A stretch of DNA of 64,000 nucleotides from Catenulispora sp. GP43 (GTDB lineage Bacteria > Actinomycetota > Actinomycetes > Streptomycetales > Catenulisporaceae). Location of the stretch: assembly GCF_041260665.1 (NCBI RefSeq), contig NZ_JBGCCT010000014.1:62001-126000 (forward strand), read 5' to 3'. This document shows positions 32,301 through 40,595 of this stretch, piece after piece (the first letter of the stretch is position 1; every line of letters begins with the position of its first letter). Under the pieces are notes generated by a model. It had not been told where the DNA came from and ran no database searches. It saw nothing but the letters and a program-made list of their open reading frames with translations. The translations under genes and the position numbers were made by a program.

Positions 32301-32642
32301 CCCCCGTCTCCGGCAGCCGCCAACGCCAATACCGTGGCCTTGTGGAGCCGCCTCACCTACGCCTTCGCCCTCCTGGAGAACAACGACGCGGCAGCCGCCC
32401 GCCGACAACTGGAAGTCCTCCTCGACCTGTTGCGCACCGCACGGCACCTCCCGCTTCTGCTGGGCGCGACCGTAGCCGTGGCCGCGCTGGCCCACACCCG
32501 CGGCGACCCCGAGAACGCGGCGGTGTTGCTGGGCGCGGCCACGTCCCTGCACCGCGAGCGTCCTGACGGCGGCCCGAACACCGCTCGCCTGATCGCCGTC
32601 ACCGCGGCGCGCTGGGCGAGGAGGCGTTCGCCGACGCCATGA
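29391..32642 (+). CDS. AfsR/SARP-type BTAD-NB-ARC transcriptional regulator, 3' frameshift
   Basis: A 1083-aa STAND regulator. It has a winged-helix DNA-binding domain (about 1-95), BTAD domain (96-245), a repetitive linker (251-272), an NB-ARC ATPase with P-loop GPGGTGKT (304-311) and LLVIDNCEHL Walker B, then TPR-like helices. Such proteins activate secondary-metabolite or stress genes. In frame it ends WARRRSPTP at 32642. In the frame one base back, GEEAFADAMIRGSRIDAE and nine more residues run to a stop at 32701, the usual end of this family. This points to a 1-nt deletion near 32604-32612 that removed about 27 residues. ATG 29391 overlaps the upstream stop. Confidence 0.88.
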   Translation: MIFMRIALLGPLAVFPDDGTPAEVGGQRVQALTALLALQAGRTVASSWLIDGVWGEQPPANAANALQTLVKRLRAVCGADAVVTRTGGYRLAVAPEDVDAHRFTTALDQARRLVAQRSDERAADQVAEALRAWSGPAALPGLRDFPGVTAAATALDEARLDAVELLADCRLALGRAAESISLLAAEAALSPLRESLTARLMVALDAAGRRSEALTVFQRARETLDAELGVGPSGELMAAYAQVLGRNPAPTQIPIQTQIPIQTQTRIQIQTNLPQSRSTFIGRDSESGIISGLLEHAALVTLTGPGGTGKTRLALETATRLVGGFADGVWLVELAGVTDPALVGSAVLAVFGIRDDENDENSAEARGDEGRFEAREARAVAEALAGRQSLLVIDNCEHLLAPVAAVVHEIVDRCPGVKVLATSREPLDLPGEHLVPVPALSLPPVGADPRQALESTAVWLFVDRAAQVRPGFRLDEATCAAVCEVCRELDGIPLALELAATRMRVMSPDDLAAGLADRFGLLAAGRRAADPRHRSLRAVVAWSWDLLTEDERDLARRLAVFGGGTDAETVRELFGRSAVTTLAALVDKSFVHWDGLRYRMLETIRAYAAENAEAAGVLDEAARRHADFFTGLAEKGESALRSAEQPQWVSRLGAEHDNAAAALGWAVANGRTRIALRLFGSLSWYLLLRGHRSELMTWRRRVLALVPEGPPSGLTSAYLACAFAADLQDHLDPRRWNRMVDDGFLVRYKQALTEDHKPHPQFALVAAVHAPEDGPRDLDRLTAAAEAWLAGNALLLRGGARYNEGTYDQASADLEHAVAVLRRGGDVFTLIRALLTLATVVVRTDSAVSAARLLDEADELITRWSSAEEAAVAFAWIAHLHYWDADLDAARANLDKARGHQSADMSAAASITLTVVEADVLRACGDLNSALIRYAEVIRVLDEGLPPDDPIGVYPAATLRLAHLSTATALPPSPAAANANTVALWSRLTYAFALLENNDAAAARRQLEVLLDLLRTARHLPLLLGATVAVAALAHTRGDPENAAVLLGAATSLHRERPDGGPNTARLIAVTAARWARRRSPTP
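30141..30200 (+). repeat. 18-bp tandem repeat (3.3 copies) in the interdomain linker
   Basis: ACACAGATACCGATACAG occurs at 30141-30158 and again, identical, at 30159-30176. A variant follows at 30177-30194 and a partial unit at 30195-30200. It encodes Thr/Gln/Ile-rich linker between the BTAD and NB-ARC domains. AT content is far above the surrounding gene. Confidence 0.9.
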
Positions 32643-32700
32643 TCCGCGGATCCCGGATCGACGCCGAGTCCTTGCCAGGGCGGCTTCTCGAACTGCTCTG

Positions 32701-32754
32701 ACGAAGGTCCTGCACCAGACGAAGGCCCTGCACCAGACGAAGGTCCTGCACCAC
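32701..32754 (+). repeat. 18-bp tandem repeat (3 copies) after the BTAD regulator
   Basis: ACGAAGGTCCTGCACCAG is repeated at 32701-32718, 32719-32736 (one change) and 32737-32754 (one change at the end). It starts exactly at the stop of the restored regulator frame and runs into the hairpin at 32751. Confidence 0.9.
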
Positions 32755-32789
32755 TGGTCCGGACGCCCCCCGTTGGTCCGGACCAGTGG
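32751..32789. terminator. strong bidirectional terminator candidate
   Basis: A perfect 14-bp inverted repeat CCACTGGTCCGGAC / GTCCGGACCAGTGG with an 11-nt loop, followed by TTTCC. It lies between the convergent 3' ends of the two large regulators (stop 32642 or 32701, and 32889). Confidence 0.75.
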
Positions 32790-32888
32790 TTTCCATGGCC
32801 GTGCAGCCTGTTCGGCGTGGAGCCTCGGCCGCACGAGAACCAGAGTCGCAGGGCCCGCTGGCAAAAAGCTGGCAGCGGCGAGTGCGTG

Positions 32889-35384
32889 TCAGCGCGCCCG
32901 CACGGCCTCGATGCCCGCTTCCAGATCCTTGCGGAGCGGACTGTCGGGATGAATGCGATACCTGTCGATGATGGTGCGTGCGGTCTGGTAGTGGTCGTGC
33001 GCGCGGTCGATGTCGCCGATCTGCCGATAGGTGTCGGCGAGCGCTATCAGAGCGGCGGCTTCGTAATGCGGACCGTTCTCTTTGCCGATCTCGAGCCCCT
33101 GCTCGATCATCGTCAGGCCGAGCTCGGGATCCCCGGATCCGGCGTGGACCCGGCCGAGCAGCACCAGGTTCTCACCTTCGCTGTGGCGCCTCTTGACCTG
33201 CCGGGACAACTCGAGTGCCTCGGTGAGGACGGTCAGCGCGCGCTGGAAGTCACCGCGGCGGAAGTAGGCCTGGCCCAGGTTGCCGACCGCGGCGGCGTGG
33301 GCGTTGTGGTTGTCGTTCTCCTGCGCGACCGCGATCGCCTCTCCCAGCACGTCGATCGCCTCGGCGCTCCGGCCCAGCTGGACCAGGATCCCGCCGATGT
33401 TCGTCAGGAGGTCCCCGTTCCGCCAGCCGTCGCCGAGGTCCCGGGTCATGGCCAGGGCCCGTTGGGACACCTCCAACGCCGCGGCCATGTTGCCGTGGTC
33501 GAAGTGCAGGACCGCTATGTTCTGCAGCGTTATCGACTCCCCGCGCAGGTAGCCGATCTCGCCGCAGATCACGGCGGCCTCTTCCAGGACGGCGAGCGCT
33601 TCGTCGAAGTGGCCCAGGCAGTCGTGGGCGATACCGAGCTGGTTGAGGATCTGCGCCCGCCGTTGTGCCTCGTCCGCGGGCACCATGGCCAACGCCGCCG
33701 TGTGCAGGTGCAGCGCGTCGGCGAGCCGGCTCGTGTCCTCCAGGTACTGCCACAACAGGATGGACATCGGCACCGGATCGGCCACGCCGAGCAGGGCGAG
33801 CCCGATGATGTTGCGGTGCTCGGCGTCGAGCCAGGACTGCGTGTCGTCGGCCCCGATGAACGCCGGAGGCGGTGTGGCCGGCTGCGGGATCTCGATCGTC
33901 TGCTGCTTCTGCTGTGGGTACAGCGCGTCCATCGCGGCCGCGGTGGCCGCCAGGTAGTACGCGCCGAGGCGGTTCTCCGCAGCCTGACGCTCGTCGACGG
34001 ACACGCCGCCGTCGACCGTCTCGGCGAACTCCGCGGCGAACAGGAGCAGGAGGTCATGCAGCTCGTAGCGCCCTGCTGTCCGGTGGTCCAGGAGGTACTC
34101 GTCGACGAGGCCCTCCAGGATGGATTCGGCCTCGGCCGGTGACAGGCCGGCTGCCGCGGCCATGGCCGCGGCGGTGAAGCTCGAGCCGGGGAACAGCGTT
34201 GCCCAGCAATACACTCGCTGGGCGGCCCTCGGGAGCGCGCGAACCGACAGGTCGAACAGGGAGCGGACCCCTTGCTTATCCGCCCCTCCAACCCCTGCCG
34301 CCCTTCCCGCGCCGCTCGAACCCAGCGCGTCCAGACCGGTGGACTCCAGCCGGTCGACGAGCTCGGCGAGCCGCCAGGTGGGACGCCGCCGCAGTTGGCC
34401 GCCGGCGAGCGCCACGGCCAGCGGTAGGCGGCCGCACAGTCTGACGATCGCCGCGGCGGCCTGCGGCTCGGCCGCGACGCGTGCCTCGCCGACGATCAGA
34501 GCCAGCAGGGCCGACGCCTCATCCTCGCGGAACAGTCCGAGCTGGCACAGAACGGCGTCGGCCAATCCGGTCAGGCTCCGTCGGCTGGTGATCAACACCA
34601 GACAGGACGGATTCGCCGGTATCAGATCCCTGACCTGGTTCTCGTCGGCGGCGTTGTCCAGGACGATCAGCGCGTCCTGGTCGTGCAGACGGTCCCGGAA
34701 CATCGCCGAGCGGTCCTCGCGGCTCTCCGGGATCGCCTGCGCCGGAACGCCGAGCTGCCGGAGGAAGCCGTCCAGCACCACGGCCGGATCCGCCGGCGGA
34801 TGATCCGGATCGAAGCCGCGCAGGTTCACGAACAGCTGCACGTCCTTGTACCGGCCCGCGCGCACCAGCTCATGAGCCGCGCGGACCGCGAGCCGGGTCT
34901 TGCCGATGCCCGCCATGCCCTCGATCGCCGACACCACCACCGTCGGTGACGACCCCGGATCCCGGTCGATCGCGGCGAAGAGCGCTTGAAGCTCCTGGGC
35001 GCGGCCGGTGAAGGTGGCCAGATCGGCGGGCAGTTGCCGGAACACCCCGGTCGGGCCGCCGCCGCGTTCCTGGACTTGGACGCGTACACAGGCCGCGCGC
35101 CACTGGGCCACGGCCGGTTCGGCCAGCCCCAGGGCCCGAACGGTCGCCGTGACCAGGTCCAGATCCAGCCTGCGACGCCTGGTCTGGAACAGGTCGCCGA
35201 TCGTGGTGTGCGCCAGCACCTGCGGCGGCCTCAAGCCGCTGCCCACGGTTTTGGCCAGCGTCCGATACGGCGGCGACCCCGCCCACACCCGCAGGCGGCC
35301 CAGCGCCTCGATGAACTCACCGAGATCCCGGGCCTCCGCCGGATCCGGCGGAGGCCCTTCAGCCGCATCCACAGACCACCCCAA
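32889..35384 (-). CDS. NB-ARC/TPR regulatory ATPase with N-terminal HTH-like region
   Basis: An 831-aa STAND protein. Residues about 20-95 resemble the XRE-like helix-turn-helix plus linker found at the start of such actinomycete regulators. The NB-ARC domain follows (P-loop GMAGIGKT 156-163; ALIVLDNA Walker B; VLITSRR). The C-terminal third has about seven TPRs (for example ILNQLGIAHDCLGHFDEALAVLEEA, AVGNLGQAYFRRGDFQRAL). It probably senses a ligand through the TPRs and acts as an ATP-dependent switch. The TTG start is uncertain; a GTG five codons on is also possible. It is convergent with the BTAD regulator. Confidence 0.85.
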   Translation of the reverse strand: MGWSVDAAEGPPPDPAEARDLGEFIEALGRLRVWAGSPPYRTLAKTVGSGLRPPQVLAHTTIGDLFQTRRRRLDLDLVTATVRALGLAEPAVAQWRAACVRVQVQERGGGPTGVFRQLPADLATFTGRAQELQALFAAIDRDPGSSPTVVVSAIEGMAGIGKTRLAVRAAHELVRAGRYKDVQLFVNLRGFDPDHPPADPAVVLDGFLRQLGVPAQAIPESREDRSAMFRDRLHDQDALIVLDNAADENQVRDLIPANPSCLVLITSRRSLTGLADAVLCQLGLFREDEASALLALIVGEARVAAEPQAAAAIVRLCGRLPLAVALAGGQLRRRPTWRLAELVDRLESTGLDALGSSGAGRAAGVGGADKQGVRSLFDLSVRALPRAAQRVYCWATLFPGSSFTAAAMAAAAGLSPAEAESILEGLVDEYLLDHRTAGRYELHDLLLLFAAEFAETVDGGVSVDERQAAENRLGAYYLAATAAAMDALYPQQKQQTIEIPQPATPPPAFIGADDTQSWLDAEHRNIIGLALLGVADPVPMSILLWQYLEDTSRLADALHLHTAALAMVPADEAQRRAQILNQLGIAHDCLGHFDEALAVLEEAAVICGEIGYLRGESITLQNIAVLHFDHGNMAAALEVSQRALAMTRDLGDGWRNGDLLTNIGGILVQLGRSAEAIDVLGEAIAVAQENDNHNAHAAAVGNLGQAYFRRGDFQRALTVLTEALELSRQVKRRHSEGENLVLLGRVHAGSGDPELGLTMIEQGLEIGKENGPHYEAAALIALADTYRQIGDIDRAHDHYQTARTIIDRYRIHPDSPLRKDLEAGIEAVRAR

Positions 35385-35517
35385 GACGTCCCAACTCCAG
35401 CTGCGTATGGAGATGGAGTCAGTGTACGGACTTGGACGGACTGCGGGATTCGCAGGGCACTGTCATGGAAGATCGGATCGACTCGCTCGACTGGTGGGCG
35501 GGCCAAAACGCCGGCAC

Positions 35518-36453
35518 TCAGGGAGCGACGATGACCGTCTTCCCCGGCAACCGCCCGGCGGCGGCGTCCTCATGCACGGCGGCCATGTCGGTGACCGGGC
35601 GGCGATCGGCGACGTGCAGCTGGAGCTTGCCGGCGTCCACCTTGGCGACCAGCTCGGCCAGCTGCGCGCCGTCGCTTCGGACCCACAGGCTCGCGCTGCG
35701 GACTCCTCGGGCGGCGTCGTCGGGGATCGGGCCGGCCGTGCTCGCGGCGACCCCGCCGTCGGCCACGTAGTTCGTCAGCTGGGCGAGTTCCTCCGGCGAG
35801 ACGCGCACGTGGTTCACCACGACCTGGAACGGGCCGCTCACCGCGGCCGGGCCTTCGGTCAGGGCCAGGGGGCCGACGACCTGGTTCGCGCCGTAGCCGC
35901 GGAGGCGGTCCGCGTGCTCCGGCACGTCCACCGCGGTCACGTGCGCTCCCGCGTCGACGGCGAGCTGTACCACCAGGCTGCCCACCGCGCCGCCGGCCCC
36001 GTTCACCAGGACGGTCTGACCGGGCTTCAACTCGGCCAGCTCGAACACCGCCTGCCAGGCCGCGAGGCCCGTCAGCGGCAGCGCCGCGGCGTCGACCAGG
36101 TCGGTGCTCGTGGGCGCCGGGGCCAGGGACTCGGCCGCGACGAGCACGTACTCGGCGGCCCCGCCGGCGGAGTCCAACGGCAGCATGGCCACGACCCGGT
36201 CGCCGATTTCCAGGTCCGTCACGTCCGCGCCGAGGTCGGCGACGGTGCCGGCCAGGTCGATCCCGGGCACGTACGGGAGCGCGATCGGGATCATCTGGGC
36301 CAGGACGCCGGCACGGATGTGGTCGTCGACCGGGTTGAACGAGGTGGCCGCCACCTTCACCAGCACCTGTCCGGGGCCGGGCACCGGGCGTTCCACGTCC
36401 TCGTAGCGCAGGACCTCGTGGCCGCCGAACTCGTGGAAACGTATTGCCTTCAT
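35518..36453 (-). CDS. NADP-dependent quinone oxidoreductase-like protein
   Basis: A 311-aa zinc-free medium-chain dehydrogenase of the quinone oxidoreductase type. It has MKAIRFHEFGG at the start, the YVPGIDLAGTVADLG segment, and the NADPH-binding stretch VLVNGAGGAVGSLVVQLAVDAGAHV. No structural-zinc cysteine cluster is present. The ATG follows GGAGGA. Its likely role is reducing quinones or enones. It lies 78 bp downstream of the LigB-type dioxygenase gene in the same direction and may share its MarR-controlled promoter. Confidence 0.88.
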   Translation of the reverse strand: MKAIRFHEFGGHEVLRYEDVERPVPGPGQVLVKVAATSFNPVDDHIRAGVLAQMIPIALPYVPGIDLAGTVADLGADVTDLEIGDRVVAMLPLDSAGGAAEYVLVAAESLAPAPTSTDLVDAAALPLTGLAAWQAVFELAELKPGQTVLVNGAGGAVGSLVVQLAVDAGAHVTAVDVPEHADRLRGYGANQVVGPLALTEGPAAVSGPFQVVVNHVRVSPEELAQLTNYVADGGVAASTAGPIPDDAARGVRSASLWVRSDGAQLAELVAKVDAGKLQLHVADRRPVTDMAAVHEDAAAGRLPGKTVIVAP

Positions 36454-36531
36454 GGGTTTTCCTCCAGGATGGATCGATGCCGTCGCCGACGGATTCGGCG
36501 ATCAGACGGGAAGCCGGAGTCCGGCGGGGTT

Positions 36532-37410
36532 TCAGGTGAGCTGTACGGACCGGGTCGAGTTGCCCATGACCATGCGGTCGATGGCGCTCACGGCGCTGCC
36601 GGGGTCGTCGGCGGCGCCGACGGTGAGCAGCAGCGGGACGAAGTGCTCTGCCGTGGGGTGGGCGATCGCGGCACCGGGTCCCTTGGCGCGGTAGTCGGTG
36701 AGGACGTCGACATCGCCCCGGGCCAGGGCGTCCACGGCCCATTCGTCGAAGGCCGCGGTCTCGACCGTGAGTTCCGGACGCTGGAAGACGGCGAAGCTGT
36801 GCGTCATGAATCCCGAGCCGAGGACCAGGATGCCTTCGGCGCGCAGCGGACGCAGGCGCGTTCCGAGCTCGAGCAGGGCGCCGGGATCCAGGCTCGGCAT
36901 CGAGAGCTGCACGACCGGGATGTCCGCCGCGGGATACATGGCCATGAGCGGGATGAAGGCGCCGTGGTCCAGGCCGCGGTCGGCGAACTCGTGCACCGGT
37001 GTGCGGCCAAGCAGGCCCGCCAGGCGCCGAGCCAGGCCGGTGGCGTCCGGGGTCGCGTAGGGGAGGGTCTTGTAGCGGGGGTGGAAGCCGCTGAAGTCAT
37101 AGTAGAGCGGGGTGCCCGCCGCGCTCCCGGAGATCGCCACCGGTGCCCGTTCCCAGTGTGCTGAGATGACGACGACGGCTCGGGGCTTGGGTATCGACTG
37201 GGCCCAGGCGAACAGCTCGCCGATCCACTGCGGATCGTCGAGGGTGAACGGGGCCCCGTGGCTGACGAAGAGACTGGGCAGGGGGCCGTCGGAGTCGTTC
37301 CACGGACGCTGCTCGCGCGCCCGCGGCAGGACGCGGGCGAGGTGGTCGTCGTATGCCCCGGCCGGTAGGCGTGACGGGAAAGGCGACGTCCGGCTGTCCG
37401 CGGGGGTCAT
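36532..37410 (-). CDS. LigB-family extradiol dioxygenase (DODA-type)
   Basis: A 292-aa class III extradiol ring-cleavage dioxygenase of the 4,5-DOPA dioxygenase/YgiD group. Metal and active-site segments are LFVSHGAP, VVVISAHWE and GLDHGAFIPLM, with GSGFMTHSF later in the chain. ATG 37410 is favoured by AAGGAG nine bases upstream; a GTG at 37428 would add six residues. The natural substrate of bacterial members is usually unknown. It is divergent from a MarR regulator, with two matching operators between them, so it is probably induced by an aromatic compound or oxidative signal. Confidence 0.88.
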   Translation of the reverse strand: MTPADSRTSPFPSRLPAGAYDDHLARVLPRAREQRPWNDSDGPLPSLFVSHGAPFTLDDPQWIGELFAWAQSIPKPRAVVVISAHWERAPVAISGSAAGTPLYYDFSGFHPRYKTLPYATPDATGLARRLAGLLGRTPVHEFADRGLDHGAFIPLMAMYPAADIPVVQLSMPSLDPGALLELGTRLRPLRAEGILVLGSGFMTHSFAVFQRPELTVETAAFDEWAVDALARGDVDVLTDYRAKGPGAAIAHPTAEHFVPLLLTVGAADDPGSAVSAIDRMVMGNSTRSVQLT

Positions 37411-37460
37411 CGCTATCGGCTCCTTCACCGTGGTCGTGAGCCTGGCCGAACCGTCTTCTC

Positions 37461-37532
37461 ACTTGCCCAGGCAAGTCAGAACGTACCCCGCGGGAGTTGC
37501 CTTGGCAAGTCATGTGAGGTGACCGGGCAAGT
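37461..37532. promoter_or_regulatory. MarR operators between dioxygenase and regulator
   Basis: Two copies of one palindrome are seen: ACTTGCC-CA-GGCAAGT at 37461-37476 (perfect 7-bp arms) and AGTTGCC-TT-GGCAAGT at 37495-37510 (one mismatch). A half-site GGCAAGT follows at 37526-37532, just before the MarR start. The two full sites are 34 bp apart, about three helical turns, which suits cooperative binding. Confidence 0.75.
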
Positions 37533-37535
37533 AAG

Positions 37536-38018
37536 ATGGGCGGCATGGACCATCCCTCACCCTGGCTCGGCGACGACCAGCAGGCCGTGTGGCAGGACCT
37601 GCTCACCGTCGTCATCGCCCTGCCGGCGGCCCTCGACCGCCAGCTGCAGCGAGACGCCGGGATCTCCAACTTCGAGTACGGCGTCCTGGCCCGGCTCTCC
37701 ATGGCCGATGAGGTCACGATGCGGCTCAGCGACCTGGCCCGGGACTGTGACAGCACCCTGCCCCGCCTGTCGAAGCTGATGGACCGCTTCGAAGCCCGCG
37801 ACTGGGTCGTCCGGCGGCCCGACCCCGCCAACGGCCGCTACACCCTCGCCACCCTGACCGAGGCCGGGCAACAGAAGCTCGTCGAGAGCGCGCCGGAACA
37901 CGTCGCGCAGGTGAAGCGGCTCGTGTTCGATCCGCTCAGCGCCGCTCAGCGCCGAAACCTCGGCGTGGCGCTGTCGCACGTCGCCGCCACCCTGCGCCGG
38001 GAACTCGACGGAGGGTGA
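37536..38018 (+). CDS. MarR-family transcriptional regulator
   Basis: A 160-aa winged-helix regulator (ISNFEYGVLARLSMADEVTMRLSDLARDCDSTLPRLSKLMDRFEARDWVVRRPDPANGRYTLATLTEAG). ATG 37536 is used; ATG 37545 is equally possible. It is divergent from the DODA-type gene, with its likely operators in the gap, so it probably represses both that gene and itself. Confidence 0.9.
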   Translation: MGGMDHPSPWLGDDQQAVWQDLLTVVIALPAALDRQLQRDAGISNFEYGVLARLSMADEVTMRLSDLARDCDSTLPRLSKLMDRFEARDWVVRRPDPANGRYTLATLTEAGQQKLVESAPEHVAQVKRLVFDPLSAAQRRNLGVALSHVAATLRRELDGG

Positions 38019-38039
38019 GCGGTGATGAGAATGCGCTCA
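38016..38039. terminator. weak candidate terminator
   Basis: TGAGCG / CGCTCA with a 12-nt loop overlaps the ends of the convergent MarR and ABM-like genes. The stem is short and there is no T-run. Confidence 0.25.
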
Positions 38040-38330
38040 GGCCGTGACCAGATTGAACACCGGGTAGATCTTCGGCGTCGGTGTCGGGGCGCCGACCTCC
38101 TGGTGCAGCGGGGCGACGATCTGCCCGAACTGCTGGAGGGCCTGCTCGGATTCCCAGACGTCGACGATGAGCAAGCCGTCGGGGGTGGTGGCGGTGGTGT
38201 GCGAGAGCAGGCCCGCCACCGGCCAGTCCGAGGGGGACTTCGCGCCCCGGCCGTCGCTCAGCTTGTTCGTGATCTGCTGGTACATGTCCTGGGTCATGCC
38301 CGGGAGTTCGAAAACCGCGACGACTGCCAT
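38037..38330 (-). CDS. small ABM-like (dimeric alpha-beta barrel) protein
   Basis: A 97-aa protein whose pattern (MAVVAVFELPGMTQDMYQQI, LSHTTATTPDGLLIVDVWESEQALQQFGQIVAPL) fits the antibiotic-biosynthesis-monooxygenase-type dimeric alpha-beta barrel, often annotated as hypothetical. It may be a small oxygenase or isomerase; catalytic residues cannot be assigned. It lies downstream of the LysR-type gene, in the same direction with a 123-bp gap. Confidence 0.7.
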   Translation of the reverse strand: MAVVAVFELPGMTQDMYQQITNKLSDGRGAKSPSDWPVAGLLSHTTATTPDGLLIVDVWESEQALQQFGQIVAPLHQEVGAPTPTPKIYPVFNLVTA

Positions 38331-38453
38331 GTGCGTCTCCTCATTGTGGGAGCGGTTGCGGACAGCGTCAGTCGAGCACGCTGCCCGGCCCTCCGCCCGA
38401 CACCGCGACCGCTCGGGTGACGCTGACGCGTTACGGGCGACGCGCGACGGACA

Positions 38454-39296
38454 TCAGATCGTCCGCCGCAACGTCGTCTCCACAGCGTCGACCAGCGGAT
38501 CGCCGTCGCTGCGCGGATGCCGCGTGAGACCGAGTTCGAGGTCCGGCAGCGGCGGCAGGGCCTGCGGGTTGTGGATGGCCATCGCCGGTTCGAGATTCGA
38601 GGGCAGGAGCGCTGCCACTCCCAGCCCGGCCCGCAGCGCGGCGAGCACGCCGGCCAGGCTGTTGCTCTCGAACGCCACCCGCCAGCGCCGGCCGGCGCGC
38701 TCCAGCGACTCCAGCAGTGACGTGCGCCAGACGCACGGGTTCGAGAACAGCACCACCGGCAGCGGATCGGCCGTGACGTCCACGCCGTGGCCGACCGCCC
38801 ACGCCAGGGGGCGGCGCACCGTCCAGCGCGGCGGTGCGGGAAGGTCACCGACCGCGTCGAGCACGAGCTGGACGCGGCGCGTGTCGTAGGCCTTGCGCAT
38901 CTCGGCGGTGGAGAGGCTGAGGACCTCCAGGGTCGCGTCCGGGTGCAGGCCGGCCAGGTCGGCGAAGGCCTGCGGCAGCTGGTACGCGGCGAGGTCCTCG
39001 AGCAGGCCGATGCCGCAGCGGCCGGTGAGGGCGCGGCCGGCTTCGGTGAGGGCCTGGTCGGACAGGGACAGGATGCGCTCGGCGTAGGGCAGGAGCTCCT
39101 CGCCGGCCCGGGTCGGCAGGACGCCGGAGGTCGAGCGGTGCAGCAGCGGGCGGCCGACGGTGCTCTCGAGTTTGCGCAGCTGCTGGCTGAGTGCGGGCTG
39201 GGTGTGTCCGAGGGCTGTCGCGGCCCGGCTGATGCTGCCGACCCGGACGGCGGTGACGAACGACCGCAGCAGGATGATCTCAAGATCCCTTGCCAT
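38454..39296 (-). CDS. LysR-family transcriptional regulator
   Basis: A 280-aa LysR protein with N-terminal HTH LRSFVTAVRVGSISRAATALGHTQPALSQQLRKLESTVGRPLLHR and a C-terminal substrate-binding domain. It is divergent from an MFS transporter gene 72 bp away, the usual layout for regulator plus exporter; it probably controls that gene. Confidence 0.92.
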   Translation of the reverse strand: MARDLEIILLRSFVTAVRVGSISRAATALGHTQPALSQQLRKLESTVGRPLLHRSTSGVLPTRAGEELLPYAERILSLSDQALTEAGRALTGRCGIGLLEDLAAYQLPQAFADLAGLHPDATLEVLSLSTAEMRKAYDTRRVQLVLDAVGDLPAPPRWTVRRPLAWAVGHGVDVTADPLPVVLFSNPCVWRTSLLESLERAGRRWRVAFESNSLAGVLAALRAGLGVAALLPSNLEPAMAIHNPQALPPLPDLELGLTRHPRSDGDPLVDAVETTLRRTI

Positions 39297-39368
39297 AAGC
39301 AGCCATTATGCCAGCCCCAATGAGATTCCGTCTTCCTATGGCCGTGCGGGCGTTCTACCGTCACAAAG

Positions 39369-40595
39369 GTGATCAGATACCGACGAGTGCTCGCCGTGCC
39401 GGGGCTGGCGTCGCTGCTGGGCGTCTCACTGATCGCCCGCGCCGCGCTCGCGGCCGACATGATGACGCTGACGCTGTACGTCGTGCTGGGCCTGCACATG
39501 AGCTACGCCGCCGCCGGTGGTGTCGCGGCGGCCCTGACCGCCGGGTTGGCGCTGGGCGCGCCGCTGCTCGGCCGCCTGATCGACCGCCGCGGCGCGCGTG
39601 TGGTGCTGCTGTCCACCGCCGCGGTCCAGGTCGTGTTCTGGCTGAGCCTGCGGCTCCTGCCCTATCCGATCCTGCTCGGCGCGGCCTTCGCGGCGGGTCT
39701 GCTGATGGTGCCGGCCCAGCTGGTGACCAGGCAGGCGATCGCCGCGACGACGACCGCGGGGCAGCGCCGGGCCGCCTTCGCGCTGGAATCGATCCAGGGC
39801 GAGCTGTCGTATGTGCTGGGCCCGCCGCTCGTGATCCTCGGCGCGACGGCGGTGTCCCCCGGCGCGGTGGCGTGGGGTACCGGCGCCGCGATCGTGGTGG
39901 GCGGTGCGGGCATCGCCCTGCTCAACCCGCCGCTGCGGGCCGAGGGCGAGGCGGACGCCGGGCCGGCCGTCCGTCCCCGTCGCCGGGAGTGGCTGGGTCT
40001 GAGCATGATCGCGGTCCTGGTGATGGCGTTCGGCACGGCGGTGCTGCTCAGCGGCACCGAACTGGCGATCGTCGCCACCCTCAGGGCATCCGGTCAGGTG
40101 TCCTGGGCCGGCCTGGTCGTGGTGGTGTACGGCGTGTCCTCGATTGTCGGCGGGCTCATATACGGCTCGCTGTCCCGGCCGCTGCCCACGTGGCTGCTGC
40201 TCGCCGGACTCGGACTGGCGACCGTCCCGGCCGCGCTCGCCCACAGCTGGCTCGGGTTGTGCGTGGTCGGCATCGGCGCCGGGCTGCTCACCGCGCCGAC
40301 GCTGTCCACCGTGGCCGACGCGGTGAGCGCGCTCGCACCGGCCAGCGTGCGGGGCGAGGCGACCGGCTTGCAGTCCTCGGCCCTGAGCGCCGGCTTCGCC
40401 CTCGGATCCCCGATGGTCGGGGGAGTGATCGACCTGTCGGTGCCGGCCGTCGGCTTCGTGGTTTCCGGGGTGGTGGCTCTGGCCGCCGCGCTGACGGGAT
40501 ACCTGCTGTCACGCCGCACGACGGCCGCGGCTCGGTCTCCGCTTGAGCCTTCAGCACCCTTACAGCCCGCCGAGCTTGTCGGGCAGCGCAGGTAG
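39369..40595 (+). CDS. MFS transporter
   Basis: A 408-aa membrane protein with twelve predicted helices and the MFS loop 2-3 motif GAPLLGRLIDRRGARVVLL (residues 68-86). No signal peptide. The GTG start has AAAGG upstream. It resembles drug-efflux MFS proteins; substrate unknown. It is paired with the LysR regulator. Confidence 0.88.
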   Translation: MIRYRRVLAVPGLASLLGVSLIARAALAADMMTLTLYVVLGLHMSYAAAGGVAAALTAGLALGAPLLGRLIDRRGARVVLLSTAAVQVVFWLSLRLLPYPILLGAAFAAGLLMVPAQLVTRQAIAATTTAGQRRAAFALESIQGELSYVLGPPLVILGATAVSPGAVAWGTGAAIVVGGAGIALLNPPLRAEGEADAGPAVRPRRREWLGLSMIAVLVMAFGTAVLLSGTELAIVATLRASGQVSWAGLVVVVYGVSSIVGGLIYGSLSRPLPTWLLLAGLGLATVPAALAHSWLGLCVVGIGAGLLTAPTLSTVADAVSALAPASVRGEATGLQSSALSAGFALGSPMVGGVIDLSVPAVGFVVSGVVALAAALTGYLLSRRTTAAARSPLEPSAPLQPAELVGQRR

